A stretch of DNA of 64,000 nt from CAYXDR01 sp046498185 (GCA_046498185.1 JAWOBE010000039.1:4533-68532); one strand, 5' to 3'; positions 41,915 through 51,174 are shown, numbered from the stretch's first letter. Numbers and translations: made by a program. Notes: generated by a model from the sequence alone, not told the origin.

Positions 41915-42757
41915 ATGAGACATACTTTGAAGGTACTGGAAGGTTTAAAAAGTATATGGTTATGGGCGATTATTGCTGGAGTGGTCATCTTGCTTTTTGC
42001 GTCCGGACCCGATGTGCCTTCAGGATGGAATTATTTCGAAAAGGGCGTCATCGAAGTCACCGCGCCGGTACAAAAGCTGTTCGCCAAGACGTCCCGCGCG
42101 GTAAAGGGGTTGTGGGAAGGATATTTTTTTTTCGTTGGTTTGCGTGAAGAAAACGAGAGGCTCAGAAAGCAAGTCGAGGAGCTTTCAAAAGCAAACAGTA
42201 ATTACAAAGAAATGCTGGCGGCCCATGAGCGGTTGACTGACCTTCTTCAGCTCAGGCGTGAACTTCCAGGCCGGGTGGTTGCCAGCAGGGTTATAGGAAG
42301 AGATCCGACGGGCTGGTTCAAATCAATAATTATAGACAAAGGCCAATCTTCCGGAATTGAGGTGAACATGCCTGTCACCCATGCATTTGGGGTTATAGGC
42401 AGGATTGTAGCCGTTTCGCCGAATTATTCCAAAGTACTCCTTATAATCGATCAGAACAGTTCTGTGGACTGCCTGATCCAGACAACGCGTGAGAGGGGGA
42501 TGTTCAAAGGTTTTTCCGCAGAAGTCTGCAGTCTGGATTATGTCACGAAATCAAGCAAGGCGAAGCCCGGCGATACGGTAGTCACCTCCGGTCTAGGGGG
42601 TGTATTCCCAAAAGGACTGCCGTTGGGGGAAATCATTTCGGTAAGGAAAAACCCGGGGAGTCTTTTCAAAGATATAAATGCAAGGCCCTTGGTGGATTTT
42701 TCCAAGCTTGAAGAAGTGCTGGTTGTTATTGGAGAAGACATATCGACAGTAAAGTAG
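41915..42757 (+). CDS. mreC: Rod shape-determining protein MreC
   Basis: 280 residues. One N-terminal membrane helix (LKSIWLWAIIAGVVILLFASGP), a coiled coil (about 80-115: REENERLRKQVEELSKANSNYKEMLAAHERL), then the beta-barrel MreC domain (VIGRDPTGWFKSIIIDKGQSSGI, VTSGLGGVFPKGLPLGEI). Periplasmic scaffold linking MreB to PBP2/RodA. 136 bases after mreB, two bases before mreD. Confidence 0.94.
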   Translation: MRHTLKVLEGLKSIWLWAIIAGVVILLFASGPDVPSGWNYFEKGVIEVTAPVQKLFAKTSRAVKGLWEGYFFFVGLREENERLRKQVEELSKANSNYKEMLAAHERLTDLLQLRRELPGRVVASRVIGRDPTGWFKSIIIDKGQSSGIEVNMPVTHAFGVIGRIVAVSPNYSKVLLIIDQNSSVDCLIQTTRERGMFKGFSAEVCSLDYVTKSSKAKPGDTVVTSGLGGVFPKGLPLGEIISVRKNPGSLFKDINARPLVDFSKLEEVLVVIGEDISTVK

Positions 42758-42759
42758 GA

Positions 42760-43380
42760 ATGGTAAAGTTTTTGTTTTATTTCGCTTTGTGGACGGCGGG
42801 GGCGATTTTCAGCCTGGTGAGAGGGAATTTCGTCGGTGATCTGACAGGCGATGCTTTCATCCCGGATTTACCGGCTTTGCTTACCGTGTTTCTGGTCATT
42901 TGTTCCAGCCCCAAGACAGCGGCTTTGTTCGCGTTTTCTCAGGGATTGTTGGTGGATTTTTACGCCGCTGGACTACGGGGATTGTTCACGGGTTTTTATC
43001 TTGTAATTTTTTGTGTTGCGTTGCTATCCTGTAATTTTTTTGATATTCACCATGCCAAAGGGCAGTTCATTATTACTTCCCTGGCGTTAGCTATTGGAAA
43101 GGCGTTTTTTTTCGTTATTGTTAATCTAGTTTCACCGAATTTCATTTTTCATTGGTCCTGGATTTGGCAGGCGGCTTCAGCGACTGTTGTAACCGGAATG
43201 TTTTCCCCGCTCATTATTTCCGTTCTACAGGTGATCAGGCGTCATTATATCCCTGATTGGATGAATGGGTTCGAAGCCGAATTTGATGAAGTCGGAGTAT
43301 TGCCCAGGCTCTGGCGGCCGTGGAAAAAAGCCGGCGACGGTTCGGAGCCGGAAGATTCGATAAAAAGTGAGAAGCTCTAA
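42760..43380 (+). CDS. mreD: Rod shape-determining protein MreD
   Basis: 206 residues with five to six hydrophobic helices and little sequence signature, as usual for MreD; LPALLTVFLVICSSPKTAALFAFSQGLLVDFYAAGLRGLFTGFYLVIF has the family's typical G-L-D-x..G..G pattern. A polar tail of about 50 residues follows the last helix (GFEAEFDEVGVLPRLWRPWKK). Assigned mainly by membrane topology and position between mreC and mrdA, which it overlaps by 14 bases. Confidence 0.85.
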   Translation: MVKFLFYFALWTAGAIFSLVRGNFVGDLTGDAFIPDLPALLTVFLVICSSPKTAALFAFSQGLLVDFYAAGLRGLFTGFYLVIFCVALLSCNFFDIHHAKGQFIITSLALAIGKAFFFVIVNLVSPNFIFHWSWIWQAASATVVTGMFSPLIISVLQVIRRHYIPDWMNGFEAEFDEVGVLPRLWRPWKKAGDGSEPEDSIKSEKL

Positions 43381-45193
43381 ATTCGATAATGTTTCAGGTG
43401 CGTCGTTCAACCGGCGTATTATCCGGGCATCCATAGCGGTGATGCTCGTGTTTGCTGTATTGGTGCTCAGGCTGTGGTTTATGCAAATATTCAACGGGCC
43501 TGAGTATCGCGATAAGTCCGAGGGCAACCGAATCCGCCTCCAGAGCATACCTCCCTTCAGGGGGATGATTTATGATCGAAACGGTTCTGTGCTGGTTGAC
43601 AATCGTCCTGCCTTTGATCTTAACGTTATTCCCGAAGAAGTGTCGGATCCGGATAAATTGCTTGAAAGCCTGTCCAGCTTGATCCCTCTTGATGTCGAGG
43701 GGGCCAGGCGGGTATTGAACAAAGGACGGAAAAGTTATCCTTTCAAGGCGGTTTGCCTCCGAAGTGATTTGTCGAGGGATCATATCGCGGTTTTGGAAAC
43801 ACATGGATTCAATTTGCCTGGTGTATTGATAAGTGTTCGTCCTCAGAGGGAATACGTGCACGGTGATTTTGCTTCCCATGTCCTGGGGTATCTCGGGGAA
43901 ATCAACCGGGAGGAACTTCGCAGCGGTGATTTTTCGGGTGTCAGAGCCGGGGATTCCATCGGCAAAGCCGGGGTCGAGATGGTGTGGCAGTCGTTGCTCC
44001 AGGGAATTCGTGGTGGGAAGCAGGTGGAAGTTGATGCGTCAGGAAGGGTGCTGCGTATATTTTCGCGAAAGCAGGCGGTGCCCGGTTCGGCTGTTCACCT
44101 GACGATCGACAGCAAACTCCAGTCAGTCGCGGAACAAAATCTGAGAGGGAAAATGGGAGCCGCAGTGGCTATGGATCCGCACACGGGGGCAATTTTAGCT
44201 ATGGTCAGCAGTCCTTCCTTTGATCCGAACTGCTTCGCATCCGGGATAAAAGAGTCCGAATGGAGGCGGATAAGTTCTTCGAGCCGGTTCCCATTACAGA
44301 ACAGGGCGACGTCCGGTCAATACCCGGCGGCCTCGGTGTTCAAGATCATAATGGCGGTTGCCGCATTGGAGGAAGGTGTAATCGAGCCGGCCGAAAAAAT
44401 CTTTTGTAACGGTCTTTTCAGAATCGGAGACGCCTCTTTCCGGTGCTGGAAGAGGAGAGGACATGGAAAAATCGATCTTTACCATGCCTTGGTGGAGTCG
44501 TGCGATGTTTATTTCTACAAGGTCGGTATGCGTCTGGGGGTTGATAAAATAGCCGATTGGAGCCGCCGATTCGGGTTAGGTTCAAGAACCGGCTTTGAAC
44601 TGGGCGGGGAAAAACCAGGGTTGGTTCCCACCGATGAATGGAAAAGAGACCGATTCGGGGTTTCATGGCAGGCAGGTGAGACAGTATCTCTTTCAATAGG
44701 TCAGAGTTTTCTTTTGGTTACGCCTCTCCAGGTTTGCTCCATGATGTCCACCCTTTTCAACGGTGGAATTCTTTATCGTCCCCAGATCACCAAATTGGTA
44801 GGGACACCGGAGGAAGCCATCTACAGCTTCAAACCCGAAGAGGCCAGCAGAATCAACGTCAGCGGCGAAACGCTTTCTCTTGTAAGGAAGGCGTTGGTAG
44901 GTGCAGTGAATGACAGGGGCGGCACCGGGAGACAGGCACGTCTTGAACAAACTACAGTGGCAGGAAAAACCGGAACCGCTCAGGTCGTGGCACTTGACAG
45001 AAGTAAGCTTCTCGAAACCGAAGGAGATATACCGGAGCGATTTCGAGATCATGCCTGGTTCGCAGCGGCTGCTCCCGCCGTAGATCCGAGAATTGTAGTG
45101 GCGGTGTTGGTGGAGCACGGCGGGCACGGAGGTAGTTCAGCGGCTCCGATAGCTCGGGAAATGATAAAGACTTACCTGAAATTGGACTCCTAG
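43367..45193 (+). CDS. mrdA: Penicillin-binding protein 2 (peptidoglycan D,D-transpeptidase)
   Basis: 608 residues, GTG start within mreD. N-terminal membrane anchor (RIIRASIAVMLVFAVLVLRLWFMQIF), PBP dimerisation domain (RLQSIPPFRGMIYDRNGSVLVDN), and the transpeptidase domain: SxxK as ASVFK within YPAASVFKIIMAVAALE, SCD in LVESCDVYFYKVG (SxN box) and KTGTAQ. Cross-links peptidoglycan in the elongasome with RodA, encoded right after. Confidence 0.96.
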   Translation: MRSSKFDNVSGASFNRRIIRASIAVMLVFAVLVLRLWFMQIFNGPEYRDKSEGNRIRLQSIPPFRGMIYDRNGSVLVDNRPAFDLNVIPEEVSDPDKLLESLSSLIPLDVEGARRVLNKGRKSYPFKAVCLRSDLSRDHIAVLETHGFNLPGVLISVRPQREYVHGDFASHVLGYLGEINREELRSGDFSGVRAGDSIGKAGVEMVWQSLLQGIRGGKQVEVDASGRVLRIFSRKQAVPGSAVHLTIDSKLQSVAEQNLRGKMGAAVAMDPHTGAILAMVSSPSFDPNCFASGIKESEWRRISSSSRFPLQNRATSGQYPAASVFKIIMAVAALEEGVIEPAEKIFCNGLFRIGDASFRCWKRRGHGKIDLYHALVESCDVYFYKVGMRLGVDKIADWSRRFGLGSRTGFELGGEKPGLVPTDEWKRDRFGVSWQAGETVSLSIGQSFLLVTPLQVCSMMSTLFNGGILYRPQITKLVGTPEEAIYSFKPEEASRINVSGETLSLVRKALVGAVNDRGGTGRQARLEQTTVAGKTGTAQVVALDRSKLLETEGDIPERFRDHAWFAAAAPAVDPRIVVAVLVEHGGHGGSSAAPIAREMIKTYLKLDS

Positions 45194-45202
45194 GGTCTCC
45201 AA

Positions 45203-46306
45203 ATGTTTGATAGACGGCTTATACAGCATTTCGATTGGGTGCTTCTTTTGCTTGTGATTATGATCACCGGTATAGGAGTGCTTAATCTATACAGTGCAAC
45301 ATATCCTATCAAGGATATAGGTGGAGGGACGGTTTTCGTCAGGCATCTATATTGGCTCGGCATTGGATTCATAGTCTTTTTTGTCATGACGACGTTTAAT
45401 TATTATTGCTTGGAGCGGCTCGCGTTTCCGTTTTATTTCGTTGTGATGATCATGCTTGTAGTCGTCTTGATGTCAGGCAGAGTGATCGCCGGGTCACAGC
45501 GCTGGCTTTCAGTCGGCTTTTTCTCTTTTCAACCTTCCGAATTTGCAAAAATAGCAGTTGTTATGACCTTGGCCAAATACTTTTCGGATCAAAGCAGAAA
45601 CAACGAATACCGATTGCGGGACCTGGTCTTGCCGGCGCTCATTGTGGTCGTTCCTGCGCTGTTAATAATAAAAGAGCCCGACCTCGGAACCGCGATTCTT
45701 TTGCTGGCGGTCGCATCTTCCATGATCCTGCTTTTCCGTGTGAATATAAAGTCGATCGCGATAGTTTGCTTTTCGGTGATAGCCGGGGCGCCGCTTATCT
45801 GGACCCAGCTCAAGGAATACCAGCAGATGCGGATCATTTCTTTTTTGAAACCCGAGATGGACCCTTTAGGCTCAGGATACCACATAGCACAGTCGAAAAT
45901 CGCCATTGGCTCAGGTCAATTCCTGGGAAAGGGTTTTTTGAAAGGGACACAGACGCGCCTTCATTTCCTGCCCGAACAACACACTGACTTTGCATTCTCG
46001 GTGCTGGGAGAAGAGTGGGGCTTCCTGGGTTCTTTGGTCCTGTTGATTCTTTTTTTGATGCTGGTTCTCTGGGGGCTTGCAATCGCTCGAAATTCGAAGG
46101 ACAAGTTCGGCGCTATGATGGCCGTTGGGATAGTTGCGATCGTATTTTGGCAGGTAGCGATCAATGTCGGTATGGTGACAGGGCTTTTGCCGGTTGTCGG
46201 AATTCCTCTCATATTCATAAGTTACGGAGGATCCTCCATGGTTACAACGATGGCTGCCCTGGGTCTGCTTATGAACATAAGCATGAGGCGATTCATGTTC
46301 CAGTGA
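45203..46306 (+). CDS. rodA: Peptidoglycan glycosyltransferase RodA (SEDS family)
   Basis: 367 residues, ten membrane segments. Characteristic GSQRWLSVGFFSFQPSEFAKIAVVMTLAKYF, PDLGTAILLLAVASSMI (catalytic-site WDxQ-like region near), and the SEDS ending LPVVGIPLIFISYGGSSMVTTMAALGLLMNI. Polymerises lipid II with PBP2. Closes the mre operon; convergent with an HD-domain gene 27 bases on, with no clear terminator. Confidence 0.96.
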   Translation: MFDRRLIQHFDWVLLLLVIMITGIGVLNLYSATYPIKDIGGGTVFVRHLYWLGIGFIVFFVMTTFNYYCLERLAFPFYFVVMIMLVVVLMSGRVIAGSQRWLSVGFFSFQPSEFAKIAVVMTLAKYFSDQSRNNEYRLRDLVLPALIVVVPALLIIKEPDLGTAILLLAVASSMILLFRVNIKSIAIVCFSVIAGAPLIWTQLKEYQQMRIISFLKPEMDPLGSGYHIAQSKIAIGSGQFLGKGFLKGTQTRLHFLPEQHTDFAFSVLGEEWGFLGSLVLLILFLMLVLWGLAIARNSKDKFGAMMAVGIVAIVFWQVAINVGMVTGLLPVVGIPLIFISYGGSSMVTTMAALGLLMNISMRRFMFQ

Positions 46307-46333
46307 CAGGTTGCTCTTCTCTTCCAGCGCCCT

Positions 46334-46900
46334 TTAGAGCCCCAGCTCATCGTCTATTCCCTGCATGGCTTGCAGAGATAAAACGATAAATTCATCAAGC
46401 GGAATCCCGATTTTTTCGCATTCGGTTATTATGTCCCGGTTGACGCTGGCCGCGAATGCTTTTTCTTTCATCCGTTTTCGGACTGATTTTGGTTTTACGC
46501 TTTTGATCTTTTTGTCCGGGTATACCAATGTGGTTGCTATGATTAAGCCGGTCAGGGTTTCTCCTGCAGCCAGAGCATGGTGCAAAGGCTCGGTGCGGGA
46601 GCGGCCGTGGGCCTGCTCGTTATGGAGCACTATGGCGGTGACGATGTCTTCATCTACGCCCAGCCCTTGCAATATTTTCGCGGTTTCAAGGCCGTGAACC
46701 GAAAGATCCGCGTCGACGATTTCAACGTCTAGATCATGAAGGAGGCCCGCCAGGCCCCATTTTTCAGGATCATGACCGAGATGCGATGCCACCGAGCGCA
46801 GGACGGCTTCGCTCGCCAAACAGTGCTTTATCATGTTGGGGTTTTTAATATGGGTATGCACAAGTTCAAGCGCCTTATCGCGCGTGATTCCGTAATTCAA
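46334..46900 (-). CDS. HD-domain phosphohydrolase (HDIG-type)
   Basis: 188 residues from a TTG with GGAGGAG close upstream. HD superfamily with metal-binding residues: His in NMIKHCLASEAVL, HD in LAGLLHDLDVEIV, a later His in VHGLETAKIL and IVTAIVLHNEQAHG. Similar to small bacterial HDIG phosphohydrolases, substrate unknown; the tail (KSVRKRMKEKAFAASVNRDII) is basic. The upstream 400-base region holds promoters for both directions. Confidence 0.82.
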   Translation of the reverse strand: MNYGITRDKALELVHTHIKNPNMIKHCLASEAVLRSVASHLGHDPEKWGLAGLLHDLDVEIVDADLSVHGLETAKILQGLGVDEDIVTAIVLHNEQAHGRSRTEPLHHALAAGETLTGLIIATTLVYPDKKIKSVKPKSVRKRMKEKAFAASVNRDIITECEKIGIPLDEFIVLSLQAMQGIDDELGL

Positions 46901-47304
46901 TGTCTCCTCCTGTTATAATCTTGGTGCGTTCGCAAAAGGTTGATCCGTTGGGCTCTGCTTTTTGGCTCCAGTAAACTTGTTACACAAATAGAGCCACCAG
47001 CGCAATAGGAAAATACGAGTCATGCCGATTCATGAATGGAAAAACGGCATGTGTTAAAATAGGCTTTTCCAACAAGAAACTTTTGATCAAGGCTTTTCTT
47101 TTTCTTGACTGGCAATAATAAAAATACTATTTATAATAGATAAAAAAGAAGCCTGTTATCTGTTCTAATGTCGTGATGTTGTTGTATCTAAACTTCCCTC
47201 GAATACGGCCACCTCAAGTTCAAGGCGTTTTGGTATACCACAGGATCTGGATTTGTGCGGTTTCTACCTGAATTTTAAACAAATTCTAAAAAGGGGGTGC
47301 GCAC
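46901..47304. other. Intergenic region with candidate promoter
   Basis: About 400 bases between divergent genes. Contains TTGACT at 47105-47110 followed by an AT-rich TATTTATAAT box (about 47127-47136), a likely promoter for the cNMP-binding gene with a long leader. No gene or structured RNA is evident; a leader RNA of about 170 bases is implied if that promoter is used. Confidence 0.4.
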
Positions 47305-47838
47305 ATGGAAGGAAAAATCCTGGAACATGTTGATTTTTTTAGAGGAATTGCGCCTGACACTTTGGATGTAATCGCCAGGGCGGCGACTACAAGGGACTAC
47401 CCGCCTAACACCTTGATTTTCACCCAAAATGAAGAACCTCATTCTCTTTTCGGGTTGCTGGATGGAGTCGTGGAGCTTTCCCTTCTTTTTACTGAGCGAG
47501 TATTTAAAACCAATGAATTGCGTTACGAAGAGGCTATTCGGTCGGGATTCGAGGAAAGTGAAATCCAAATCGTGGTCGATGAAATAAATCCCGGAGAGAT
47601 ATTCGGATGGTCTGCGCTGGCAGGGATTGAAAAGCGGACTGCCACTGCCAGATCGGTGCAAGAAGTGCAGGCATTTGAGCTTCCTGCGGCTCAGTTGCGG
47701 AACCTGTTCGTCGATGATCCAGCGCTCGGACTGACGCTTATGGAGCGCCTCAATAAGGTTATCGCCAGCAGGCTTGACGAACGGACCCAACGTCTCGTGG
47801 GATGCTGGACCGAGGCCTTTGGTACCTCTAAAATCTGA
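47305..47838 (+). CDS. Stand-alone cyclic-nucleotide-binding-domain protein
   Basis: 177 residues. A Crp/cNMP domain: EHVDFFRGIAPDTLDVIARAATTRDYPPNTLIFTQNEEPHSLFGLLDGVVEL at the front and NPGEIFGWSALAG, the phosphate-binding-cassette-like segment, followed by RTATARSVQEVQAFELPAAQLRNLF. It lacks the C-terminal helix-turn-helix, so it is not a Crp-type transcription factor. A 30-residue insertion (FTERVFKTNELRYEEAIRSGFEESEI) separates the beta-strands. Signal-sensing subunit of unknown partner. GGGGGTG precedes the start. Ends just before the second copy of the twin hairpin. Confidence 0.8.
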   Translation: MEGKILEHVDFFRGIAPDTLDVIARAATTRDYPPNTLIFTQNEEPHSLFGLLDGVVELSLLFTERVFKTNELRYEEAIRSGFEESEIQIVVDEINPGEIFGWSALAGIEKRTATARSVQEVQAFELPAAQLRNLFVDDPALGLTLMERLNKVIASRLDERTQRLVGCWTEAFGTSKI

Positions 47839-47871
47839 CGATCCCCTACAGTCCCAGCTACTATAATTAGA

Positions 47872-47896
47872 GCCCATCCGGTATTGCCGGATGGGC
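47872..47896. repeat. Hairpin with arms identical to 37325-37349
   Basis: GCCCATCCGG, TATTG, CCGGATGGGC. Sits between the convergent cNMP-domain gene and a hypothetical gene. Probably a bidirectional transcription-ending hairpin or a small repeat family. Confidence 0.7.
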
Positions 47897-47902
47897 ATCC
47901 AA

Positions 47903-48226
47903 TTAGAAAGTTTTGCTTCGCAATTCTTTTCCGGCGAGAGGGTTGTAAAGCTTTACGATCGCCACTTTCATACAGTCGAGCGATTCGGATGTTAAAATCA
48001 TGTCGAAAAGCGTTTTTTGCGCATCATCTGGGAGTACGCATGCGTCGTTTTCGTCGAATTTAAGGTCCGTGAAGCCTTTTATAAGCTTCCTGTATTCTTT
48101 ATCTCCTACTGGGACCTTTACGGCTTTTTTTCCTTCGACTTCAAAAATTTCATCTTCCAAGCCGACTTCTTTGATCTTCTTTTCCTGTTCGGCATCCAAA
48201 AAGAGATTAACGAAATGCTGGGCCAT
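47903..48226 (-). CDS. Hypothetical protein
   Basis: 107 residues from the second Met (MAQHFVNLFL), which has GGAGGTGAG upstream. Acidic, soluble, with a Lys/Glu rich middle (EVEGKKAVKVPVGDKEYRKLIKGF) and a Cys pair spaced far apart. No recognised motif. It stands alone with an AT-rich upstream region of about 300 bases. Codon use looks native. Function not known to me. Confidence 0.6.
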   Translation of the reverse strand: MAQHFVNLFLDAEQEKKIKEVGLEDEIFEVEGKKAVKVPVGDKEYRKLIKGFTDLKFDENDACVLPDDAQKTLFDMILTSESLDCMKVAIVKLYNPLAGKELRSKTF

Positions 48227-48532
48227 ATATCTCACCTCCATGTTTTTTTGTCGTGAAGCCACCCGACAGGGCGATCATTTGGTGAATCGCTGATTTTATA
48301 GTATATGAAAATTTTATTGTCAATAGAGGGGGGAATTTTACGGGAAATTGAAAAGTCGGAAAGTGGAGTTTTTTATTGGTTTACAATACGAATATCTATT
48401 AAATAACTTTTATATTTTCGCACGATGATCGATCTTTTGCCAAAGAGACCAGCCGAAAGATTTTTTTGACACAAGAGCGTTACTGTGTTAAGCGGTATCG
48501 TCCTGTTAAAATACTATCCTGGAGGTTCATCT
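48227..48532. other. Promoter region of nfnAB
   Basis: About 300 bases, AT-rich (48300-48420). TTGACA at 48466-48471 and a TAAAAT box around 48508 are candidate elements, but their spacing is wrong for one promoter, so tandem or other promoters are likely. No structured RNA recognised. Confidence 0.35.
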
Positions 48533-49369
48533 ATGTTTCAAATTTTGAAGCGTCAGGAAATGGCCCAAGGCACGGTGGTTTTAAATGAGATCAGTGCACC
48601 GAGAATCGCCGCTAAGGCAAGGCCCGGGCAATTCGTTATCCTGAAGGCTAATGAGACCGGGGAACGGGTCCCGCTGACAATGGCTGACACGGATCCGAAA
48701 AATGGCACAATAACAATTATATACCAGGTTGTGGGGAAATCGACCGCACTTTTCAAATCGTTGCAGGTAGGGGATGGGTTTCAGGATATCATTGGGCCTC
48801 TCGGCCAACCGACCCATCTTGAAAAGCTTGGAAAGGTCGCCTGCGTCGGTGGAGGGACCGGAGTCGCGGTTTTGCACCCGATCACCCGGGGGCTTAAGGA
48901 GGCAGGGAACCATGTTTATGCGATTATCGGAGCGCGTAACAAGGACCTGCTGATCCTTGAGGACAAAATGGAGGCTGCAAGCCACGAACTTGAGGTTTGC
49001 ACCGACGATGGGTCTTACGGACGACATGGTTTCGTAACCGAGGCATTGAAGGATTTGCTGGAAAAGGAGGATATTAAACTTGTTGTCGGTATTGGGCCTG
49101 TACCAATGATGAAATTCGTATGCAAGCTCACCGAACAATACGGGGTTAAGACGCTTGTCAGTTTGAATGCGATCATGGTTGACGGAACCGGCATGTGTGG
49201 ATGTTGCCGGGTCAGTGTGGGTGGAAAAATCAAGTTCGCGTGTGTTGATGGCCCTGAATTCGACGGTCACAAGGTCGATTTCAATGAACTGGCACAGCGT
49301 CTCGAAGCCTATAAGGAGCAGGAAAAGACCTCTTACGAGAATTTTCTCATGGAAAAAAAGGCGGGTTGA
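48533..49369 (+). CDS. nfnA: NADH-dependent ferredoxin:NADP+ oxidoreductase, small subunit
   Basis: 278 residues from the ATG at 48533 (GGAGG eight bases upstream). FAD/NAD-binding ferredoxin-reductase-like fold: GERVPLTMADTDPKNGTITIIYQVVGKST (FAD site), then CVGGGTGVAVLHPITRGLKEAG (nucleotide-binding), and a [2Fe-2S] site near the C-terminus in GTGMCGCCRVSVGGKIKFACVDGPEFDG. Pairs with the large subunit next door in the electron-bifurcating Nfn complex, which balances NADH, NADPH and ferredoxin in anaerobes. Also called SudB. Confidence 0.92.
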   Translation: MFQILKRQEMAQGTVVLNEISAPRIAAKARPGQFVILKANETGERVPLTMADTDPKNGTITIIYQVVGKSTALFKSLQVGDGFQDIIGPLGQPTHLEKLGKVACVGGGTGVAVLHPITRGLKEAGNHVYAIIGARNKDLLILEDKMEAASHELEVCTDDGSYGRHGFVTEALKDLLEKEDIKLVVGIGPVPMMKFVCKLTEQYGVKTLVSLNAIMVDGTGMCGCCRVSVGGKIKFACVDGPEFDGHKVDFNELAQRLEAYKEQEKTSYENFLMEKKAG

Positions 49370-49402
49370 CAGGGGTGCAAGATATAAAAGTTGGAGGATA
49401 AC

Positions 49403-50818
49403 ATGTCGGAGAAATCCAAGGAGTCGGAAAAGATCCCCAGGCAATTGATGCCGGAGCAGAAACCGGAAGTTCGCAAGCGGAATTTTGACGAAGTCCCGGT
49501 GGGTTTTACAAAAGAGATGGCCCTCAAAGAGGCTCAGCGGTGTTTGCAATGCAAGAAGCCTTCCTGCGTGGAAGGATGTCCGGTTTCCGTTGATATCCCG
49601 GGTTTTATCAAGCTGATCAGGGAAGAAAAGTTTACGGAAGCTATCAGGCACGTGTGGGAAAGGAACAGCCTTCCGGCTGTCTGCGGCCGTGTCTGTCCCC
49701 AGGAAATCCAGTGTGAAGGAAAGTGTATACTGGGTAAAAAGGATAAACCTGTGGCCATCGGAAGTCTGGAACGCTTTGTTGCTGATCTTGAGAGGGAACA
49801 GGGCACCGGCCAACTACCGCCGAAGGCGAAATCCACTGGTAAACGAGTGGCGGTTGTTGGATGCGGTCCGTCGGGGCTTACTGTGGCGGGGGATCTGATT
49901 TTGAAGGGGCACGATGTGACTATCTTCGAGGCCTTTCATAAACCTGGGGGGGTTCTTGTTTACGGAATTCCGGAGTTCCGTCTGCCCAAGGAAATCGTTT
50001 ATTCCGAGGTCAATTTCCTGGAGCGCCTGGGGGTGAAGGTTGAGTGCGATGTCGTCGTCGGCCGCACCGTAAGCGTAGATGAGCTGCTGGAGGAAGAGGG
50101 GTTTGATGCAGTATATGTCGGAGTGGGTGCCGGCCTTCCCCGGTTTTTAAATATACCCGGTGAAAACCTTATCGGAGTTTATTCGGCGAACGAATATTTG
50201 ACACGGGCCAATCTGATGAAGGCTTATCTTTTCCCGGAATATGACACGCCGATTGTGTTGGGCAAGGATGTGGCGGTTTTTGGAGCCGGGAACGTGGCGA
50301 TGGATTCGGCGCGCACCGCCATGAGGCTTGGAGCGGACCGTGTGCGCATTGTTTACCGGAGGTCCAGAGAGGAGATGCCGGCACGGGGGGAGGAGATCCA
50401 TCATGCAGAAGAAGAAGGCATTGAATTTCATCTACTAACAGCACCGACCCGCTTTTTGGGCGACGATCGTGGAAGAATAAAAGGGATCGATTGCCTTGAA
50501 ATGGAACTGGGGGAACCGGATGAATCGGGCCGAAGACGCCCGGTTCCCAAAGAGGGCTCCGACTTCAGGCTTGAATGCGACCTGGCGGTGATCGCCGTGG
50601 GGGCCGCGGCCAATCCTTTGCTTACACAGTCAACTGCGGGATTGAACTTGACTAAGTGGGGGTACATTATTGCAGATCCCGAGACCGGGAAAACTTTCAA
50701 GAAAGGCGTTTGGGCCGGGGGGGACATTGTCACCGGTCAGGCTACGGTGATTCTTGCAATGGGAGCCGGACGCATGGCTTCAAATTCGATTCACAAATAT
50801 TTGACCTGGGGCTGGTAA
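49403..50818 (+). CDS. nfnB: NADH-dependent ferredoxin:NADP+ oxidoreductase, large subunit
   Basis: 471 residues from the ATG with TTGGAGG upstream. Glutamate-synthase-small-subunit-like: N-terminal cysteines CLQCKKPSCVEGCPVSVDIPGF and CGRVCPQEIQCEGKC bind two [4Fe-4S] clusters; VAVVGCGPSGLTVAGDLILKGHDVTIFEAFHKPGG binds FAD; VAVFGAGNVAMDSARTAMRLGADRVRIVYRRSREEMPA binds NADPH; the GVWAGGDIVTGQATVILAMGAGR end is conserved. Without the large GltB subunit nearby and with nfnA upstream, the Nfn role is preferred over glutamate synthase. Confidence 0.93.
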   Translation: MSEKSKESEKIPRQLMPEQKPEVRKRNFDEVPVGFTKEMALKEAQRCLQCKKPSCVEGCPVSVDIPGFIKLIREEKFTEAIRHVWERNSLPAVCGRVCPQEIQCEGKCILGKKDKPVAIGSLERFVADLEREQGTGQLPPKAKSTGKRVAVVGCGPSGLTVAGDLILKGHDVTIFEAFHKPGGVLVYGIPEFRLPKEIVYSEVNFLERLGVKVECDVVVGRTVSVDELLEEEGFDAVYVGVGAGLPRFLNIPGENLIGVYSANEYLTRANLMKAYLFPEYDTPIVLGKDVAVFGAGNVAMDSARTAMRLGADRVRIVYRRSREEMPARGEEIHHAEEEGIEFHLLTAPTRFLGDDRGRIKGIDCLEMELGEPDESGRRRPVPKEGSDFRLECDLAVIAVGAAANPLLTQSTAGLNLTKWGYIIADPETGKTFKKGVWAGGDIVTGQATVILAMGAGRMASNSIHKYLTWGW

Positions 50819-50839
50819 GGCCTGGAGGCAGATTTTTTG

Positions 50840-50875
50840 GGCGAAAAGGGAGGCTTTGAGGCCTCCCTTTTCGCC
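50840..50875. terminator. Terminator hairpin after nfnAB
   Basis: GGCGAAAAGGGAGGC (50840-50854) and GCCTCCCTTTTCGCC (50861-50875) are perfect 15-base arms around TTTGAG, 22 bases after the nfnB stop. No T-run follows immediately, but the TTTT inside the arm and the length favour termination. Confidence 0.75.
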
Positions 50876-51174
50876 TTAGATTTCCCCATAAAACCCTTTT
50901 CTTCCGATGAATCTCCTGCATCGAACTCCCGTCTCTGCTTTTATTCTTCTTGAGGTAAGTCATTGTCAGGGAAGCGAAAGCCAAACGGTTGTCGTTTTCG
51001 TAATCGATATTCCCTCGGCGCCGGTATAGGCGCCGGGGTCGGCTGTTTTTGTTGCGGGAGGTTATATGCTGTGTTATCTTTATATTCTTCAGCCTTGAGT
51101 TAATTGAGGGAAGGCCCTCGGGGCTGGCTCAGAGGATTATCGGCCTGAGTTATTGATGGGAAAATAAGCATCGC
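50876..51174. other. Intergenic region with a weak repeat relic
   Basis: Between the nfnB terminator and phoH. Around 51004-51045 CCTCGGCGCCGGTATAGGCGCCGGGGTCGG forms a GGCGCC hairpin and shares the CGGGGTCGG flavour of the dispersed repeats but lacks their ends. No gene seen. Confidence 0.35.

Noticed and set aside
49403..50818. Glutamate synthase small subunit
   Set aside because: The adjacent nfnA-type gene and lack of gltB make the Nfn large subunit the better call.
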